DNA from: CAZHTS01 sp964535315
GTDB lineage: Bacteria > Chloroflexota > Anaerolineae > Anaerolineales > Anaerolineaceae
DNA length: 64,000 nucleotides
Direction of reading: 5' to 3'
Assembly (NCBI GenBank): GCA_964535315.1
Contig: CAZHTS010000006.1
Span: forward strand, 1 to 64,000
In this document: piece by piece, positions 60,630 through 64,000 of the stretch
Layout: each line of letters starts with the position of its first letter
How positions within the stretch are numbered: the first letter of the stretch is position 1
The notes under the pieces: model-generated
Seen by the model: the letters and a program-made list of their open reading frames with translations, nothing else
Database searches by the model: none
Told to the model about the DNA's origin: nothing
Translations under genes and position numbers: made by a program

Positions 60630-61679
60630 ATGAATTTTGACCGTCCGCATCGCCGTTTGAATTTATTGACTGGAGAGTGGGTGCTGGTTTCTCCGCACCG
60701 CGCCAGGCGCCCGTGGTTGGGGCAGGTGGAAAAGACCCACGGGGAACAACTGGCAGCGTATGACCCGGATTGTTATCTTTGTCCGGGCAACCGCCGTTCG
60801 ACCGGCCCGGTCAACCCGGCCTATACCGAGACGTTTGTATTCGATAATGACTTTGCCGCCTTGTTGCCGCCGGAGACAGAGGACGAACCGGAGGAATGGT
60901 CGGAGGGGTTGTTCAGCGCCGAGAGCGAGACGGGATTGTGCCGGGTGATTTGTTTCTCGCCGCGCCACGATCTGACGCTGCCCGAACTGGATCAGGCGGC
61001 GGTGGAGGCGGTGGTGCGCACCTGGACGGAACAGACGGCCGACCTGGGTGGGCGCGACTTTATCCAGTACGTGCAGGTGTTTGAGAATAAGGGGGCGACG
61101 ATGGGCTGCTCCAACCCGCACCCGCACAGCCAGGTGTGGGCCACCGGGCACATCCCGGTGGAGCCGGCGCTGGAACAGGAGCGCCAGGCGGCGTATCTGG
61201 AGGAGAAAGACGCCTGTCTGTTGTGCGATTATCTGGAAGCCGAGCGCAAGAGCGGCGAGCGGGTGGTGGCGAGCAACGCCGCGTTCACGGCGCTGGTGCC
61301 GTTCTGGGCGATCTGGCCGTTTGAGGTCATGCTGGTGGCGCACCGGCACATTGGCTCGTTACCCGAATTGACGGCAGACGAGACGGCCGGGTTGGCGGAT
61401 ATCATCCGCCAGGTCACCATCCGCTACGATAACCTGTTCGAGACGTCGTTCCCGTATTCGATGGGCTTTCACCAGGCGCCGTTTGACGGGCAGGAGCATC
61501 CGGAGTGGCATTTGCACGCCCACTTCTACCCGCCGCTGCTGCGTTCGGCGACGGTGCGCAAGTTTATGGTCGGGTATGAACTGCTGGCCATGCCGCAGCG
61601 CGACCTGACAGCCGAAACGGCGGCGGCCCGCCTGCGCGAACTGAGCGGAGTGCATTATAAATCGCGCCGCGATTCGTAG
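60630..61679 (+). CDS. galT: galactose-1-phosphate uridylyltransferase
   Basis: A 349-residue GalT of the Leloir pathway, exchanging UMP between UDP-glucose and galactose-1-phosphate. The nucleophile is His166 in GCSNPHPHSQVW, and CYLCPGN (about residues 48-54) forms the metal site together with later histidines (EWHLHAHFYPPLLR). Length is usual. GGAGGCAAGCC precedes the ATG. No galK or galE is in the window. Confidence 0.96.
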   Translation: MNFDRPHRRLNLLTGEWVLVSPHRARRPWLGQVEKTHGEQLAAYDPDCYLCPGNRRSTGPVNPAYTETFVFDNDFAALLPPETEDEPEEWSEGLFSAESETGLCRVICFSPRHDLTLPELDQAAVEAVVRTWTEQTADLGGRDFIQYVQVFENKGATMGCSNPHPHSQVWATGHIPVEPALEQERQAAYLEEKDACLLCDYLEAERKSGERVVASNAAFTALVPFWAIWPFEVMLVAHRHIGSLPELTADETAGLADIIRQVTIRYDNLFETSFPYSMGFHQAPFDGQEHPEWHLHAHFYPPLLRSATVRKFMVGYELLAMPQRDLTAETAAARLRELSGVHYKSRRDS

Positions 61680-61684
61680 CGCGC

Positions 61685-62320
61685 TTAGAGCACCAGTTCT
61701 TCCTTGCCCGCCAGGCGGTCGCGAATCTTTTTGACCACCAGGTCGAGGTGCTGCGGCTTGTTGACGAAGTCCAGGTCGTCGGAGCGCAGGGTGAGCACCG
61801 GGCACAGGTCGAAATTGCGCAGCCAGTCATCGTAAAAGGAATCGAGCAGGCCGAGGTATTCGGCGCTGATGCCGGTTTCCATCTGGCGTGAACGGCGGCG
61901 GATGCGTTCGATGAGCACGGGAACAGGCGCCTTGAGATAGATGAGCAGTGAGGGCGAGGGCAGGCCCTTGACCACCAGGTCGAAGATGCGCCGGTAGGCA
62001 AGGTAGTCGCGTTCGTTCAGATTGCCCATCTCGTGCAGGGCGCGGGCGAAGATGTAGGCGTCCTCGTAGATGCTGCGGTCGATGATCGCCGGGCGGGGGT
62101 CGGCGGCCATATCGAGGTGTTGTTGCGCCCGGTGGCCGAGAAAGTAGACCTGCAAATGAAACGACCAGCGCTGCATGTCGGCGTAGAAGTCGGGTAGATA
62201 GGGATTGTCGGCGACCGACTCGTAGGCGGTGCGCCAGCCCAGGCGGTCGCCGATGCGTTCGGTCAGCGAGGTTTTGCCTGCACCAATATTACCAGCAACA
62301 AGGATGAGACGTTTAGACAT
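61685..62320 (-). CDS. deoxynucleoside kinase (dAK/dGK type)
   Basis: A 211-residue kinase of the deoxyadenosine/deoxyguanosine kinase family, for deoxynucleoside salvage. The P-loop is VAGNIGAGKTSL (residues 8-19), followed by ESVADNPYLPDFYADMQRWSFHLQVYFLGHR and DRSIYEDAYIFARAL with the conserved ERS/DRS motif, and the lid arginines in RIRRRSRQME. The stop lies only five bases from that of galT on the other strand, with no terminator between the two genes. Confidence 0.92.
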   Translation of the reverse strand: MSKRLILVAGNIGAGKTSLTERIGDRLGWRTAYESVADNPYLPDFYADMQRWSFHLQVYFLGHRAQQHLDMAADPRPAIIDRSIYEDAYIFARALHEMGNLNERDYLAYRRIFDLVVKGLPSPSLLIYLKAPVPVLIERIRRRSRQMETGISAEYLGLLDSFYDDWLRNFDLCPVLTLRSDDLDFVNKPQHLDLVVKKIRDRLAGKEELVL

Positions 62321-62384
62321 AGAGGATATGTGGTGGGGTGAAAATGGATTTGTTTTGTGGATAGGGATGGCGGCGCTGTGGGCT

Positions 62385-63359
62385 TCAGGGCATGCTTTCC
62401 CACAGGTCGGTGCTGAGGTATTTGAGACCGGAGTCGCAGATCATGACGGCGACAGTCTGGCCGCGGCAGGGGCCTTCGAGCAGGTGCAGGGCGGCGGCGA
62501 CGTTGGCGCCGGAGGAGAAGCCGGCAAAGATGCCTTCCTCGCGGGCCAGACGGCGGGCGACCTGGATGGCCTCCTGGTCGCTGATCTGGAGGTAACCGTC
62601 GATGTGGGCGGGGTTGAGCAGGGGCAGGTCGGGCATGGAATACCCGCCGCCCTGGATGCGGTGGTTGGGGTACGTGACGGGCTGCCCGGCAAGGACGGCC
62701 GCGCCTTGCGGCTCGATCAGGTAGCAGCGGATGGCGGGGTTGTGTTCTTTGAAGGCGGCGGCGCAGCCGGCAAAGGTGCCGCCCGTGCCGGCGAAATCAC
62801 AGAAGGCAGCGATCTGTCCCCCGGACTGGCGCAGGAATTCGGGGCCGGTGTGCAGGTAGTGGGCGCGCAGGTTGCCCTGCAGGTGGAACTGGTCGGCGCG
62901 GAAGGCGTTGCGCTCGGCGACGATACGTTGCGCCGCCTGCTCGACGCGTTCCAGGTCGCCGCCCGAGACCTGGCCGGGCAGCGAGCCGGGCAACTGGTCG
63001 ACCAGCACGACCTCGGCGCCCAGGGCAGACATCATGCGCGCCCGTTCGATTGAGTTGCCGCGTGACATGACGGCGACGAAGGGGTAGCCTTTGACGCCGC
63101 AGACGATTGCCAGCCCGGTGCCGGTATTGCCGCTGGTCAGTTCCACCACCGTCTGTCCGGGCCGCAGGTGGCCGTCGGCCTCGGCGTCGGCGATGATCTG
63201 GCGGGCGATGCGGTCCTTTTTGGAAAAGCCGGGGTTGAGATAATCCAGTTTGGCAAGGATGCGACCGGGCAGACCGCGTGTCAGGCGAGCGAGTTCGACC
63301 AGCGGCGTTTCGCCGATGGCTTCAACGACCGAGGGCAGCAATGTTGAAGCTTGAGACAT
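62385..63359 (-). CDS. cysteine synthase family PLP enzyme
   Basis: A 324-residue fold-type II PLP enzyme. The PLP lysine is probably Lys48 in NPGFSKKDRIAR; VELTSGNTGTGLAIVCGVKGYP is the substrate loop and GTGGTFAGCAAAFKE the phosphate cradle. GFSSGANVAAAL ends the core. It may make cysteine or a related amino acid (O-acetylserine sulfhydrylase or cystathionine beta-synthase type); in the first loop FSKKD replaces the usual GSxKD. AGGAG precedes the ATG. It follows the HD-GYP gene by 21 bases. Confidence 0.88.
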   Translation of the reverse strand: MSQASTLLPSVVEAIGETPLVELARLTRGLPGRILAKLDYLNPGFSKKDRIARQIIADAEADGHLRPGQTVVELTSGNTGTGLAIVCGVKGYPFVAVMSRGNSIERARMMSALGAEVVLVDQLPGSLPGQVSGGDLERVEQAAQRIVAERNAFRADQFHLQGNLRAHYLHTGPEFLRQSGGQIAAFCDFAGTGGTFAGCAAAFKEHNPAIRCYLIEPQGAAVLAGQPVTYPNHRIQGGGYSMPDLPLLNPAHIDGYLQISDQEAIQVARRLAREEGIFAGFSSGANVAAALHLLEGPCRGQTVAVMICDSGLKYLSTDLWESMP

Positions 63360-63380
63360 AGGGGAGGCTCCTGAGGGCAG

Positions 63381-64000
63381 TTATTCGGGATTTTGCAGCA
63401 GATCGAGAAAGATAGGGATGAGTTCCGGGTCGAACGACTGACCGGACTGAAGGCGCAGGTATTTGAGCACCTCTTCGGCGGGCCAGGCGGGGCGATAGGG
63501 GCGATCGGAGAGCAGCGAGTCCCACACGTCGATGATGGCAAAGATGCGGGCGGCGACGGGGATCTGTTCGCCCTTCAGCCCATAGGGATAACCGCTGCCG
63601 TCCCAACGCTCGTGATGAAAGCGGGGAATATCCATGGCGCCGCGCAGGAAAGAGACCGGTTCCAACATCTGGCGGGCGAAGTCGGGATGGCGGCGCACCA
63701 GCTGCCATTCTTCTTCGCTCAGACCTTCGGGCTTGAGCAGGATGTGATCGGGGATGGCCATTTTGCCAACGTCGTGCAGCAGTGCGCCGCGGCGGATATT
63801 GTCGACGGCGTCTTCGGAGAGCCCCAGGCGGCGGGCCAGCCGTACGGACATGAGAGTCACCCGCCGGGTATGGGCGCCTGCCTCGCGTTCGCGCAGCCCG
63901 AGGGCCGAACTCCAGCCTTCAAGGGTGGCGTCGTAGGCCTCTTTAAGCTCGCGGTTGCTCTGGCGCAGCCCCTCCAGCAGTTCGGCGTTCTCGATAGCAA
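63381..64000 (-). CDS. HD-GYP domain protein, N-terminus beyond the window
   Basis: The last 206 residues of a larger protein. The HD-GYP phosphodiesterase domain shows LLHDVGKMAIPDHILLKPEGLS and HHERWDGSGYPYGLKGEQIP, with metal ligands His/Asp and the GYP motif intact, so hydrolysis of cyclic di-GMP is expected. The preceding part in the window (AIENAELLEGLRQSNRELKEAYDATLEGW, in pieces) is a signalling coiled-coil helix, typically downstream of a GAF or PAS domain. The frame is open to the window edge. The internal ATG at 63860 is not the true start. Confidence 0.9.
   Translation of the reverse strand, partial: AIENAELLEGLRQSNRELKEAYDATLEGWSSALGLREREAGAHTRRVTLMSVRLARRLGLSEDAVDNIRRGALLHDVGKMAIPDHILLKPEGLSEEEWQLVRRHPDFARQMLEPVSFLRGAMDIPRFHHERWDGSGYPYGLKGEQIPVAARIFAIIDVWDSLLSDRPYRPAWPAEEVLKYLRLQSGQSFDPELIPIFLDLLQNPE

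Overview
The window is a GC-rich bacterial chromosome segment with mostly vegetative, tightly packed genes. Gene content and protein style suggest a Chloroflexota (Anaerolineae-like) lineage: a membrane-anchored YvcK next to gap-pgk, a Haem_bd-type cytochrome, KimA-like potassium transport with RCK proteins, and a bacterial cyclic-2,3-diphosphoglycerate synthetase homologue. This assignment is inferred from content; no rRNA or other phylogenetic marker that settles it is present. I saw no rRNA, tRNA, CRISPR array, insertion sequence or prophage.

Layout. 0-3 kb: an alpha/beta hydrolase and a lower-GC, overlapping three-gene cassette (TIGR04255 family, DUF5678-like, retropepsin-like). 3-9.5 kb: yvcK, gap, pgk, a haem-binding lipid- or membrane-anchored protein, a TetR regulator and a GH13 enzyme. 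9.6-17.6 kb: a complete kdp potassium ATPase operon (small ORF, kdpF, A, B, C, D, E). 17.6-30 kb: an ethanolamine-utilisation bacterial microcompartment operon (permease, eutA, B, C, L, M, J, a double-domain shell protein, a 94-residue adaptor-like protein, eutN, aldehyde dehydrogenase, a second eutM, eutQ, eutT) behind a strong promoter and a long, apparently structured leader. 30-33.5 kb: a KimA-like transporter with two TrkA-type proteins. 33.5-41.8 kb: housekeeping genes (rpsT, argS, obg, nadD), a DUF433 antitoxin-like gene, a cDPG synthetase homologue, an MFS pump and an MbfA-like ferritin/VIT protein. 42-55.2 kb: a myo-inositol catabolic regulon (LacI regulator, iolB, iolD, sugar ABC transporter, transaldolase-family protein, iolA, iolE, iolG) tied together by a 14-bp palindromic operator. 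55.3-58.6 kb, minus strand: an ECF sigma factor, its anti-sigma factor and two envelope proteins. 58.7-64 kb: a GH5 glycosidase with galT, then deoxynucleoside kinase, a cysteine-synthase-family enzyme and an HD-GYP protein cut by the window edge.

How the parts work together. In the Eut region ethanolamine is imported by an APC permease and split by B12-dependent EutBC to acetaldehyde inside a protein shell (EutL, two EutM copies, EutN, a tandem BMC protein). EutA reactivates the lyase, EutT supplies adenosylcobalamin, and the aldehyde dehydrogenase makes acetyl-CoA. EutC (N-terminus), the dehydrogenase (C-terminus) and the 94-residue protein (C-terminus) carry similar short amphipathic helices that look like encapsulation peptides. 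No phosphotransacetylase or alcohol dehydrogenase lies in the locus. In the inositol region myo-inositol import, oxidation (IolG), dehydration (IolE), ring hydrolysis (IolD), isomerisation (IolB) and the last dehydrogenase (IolA) are encoded, but the usual kinase (IolC) and aldolase (IolJ) are missing and a transaldolase-family enzyme sits in their place.

The most unusual observations are the inositol binding lipoprotein, which consists of two nearly identical in-frame binding domains, the near-identical eutM pair (both pairs have identical cores and diverged edges, as gene conversion would leave), the adaptor-like 94-residue microcompartment protein, the structured eut leader, the TIGR04255/DUF5678/retropepsin cassette, and two promoters placed so that transcripts would be leaderless.
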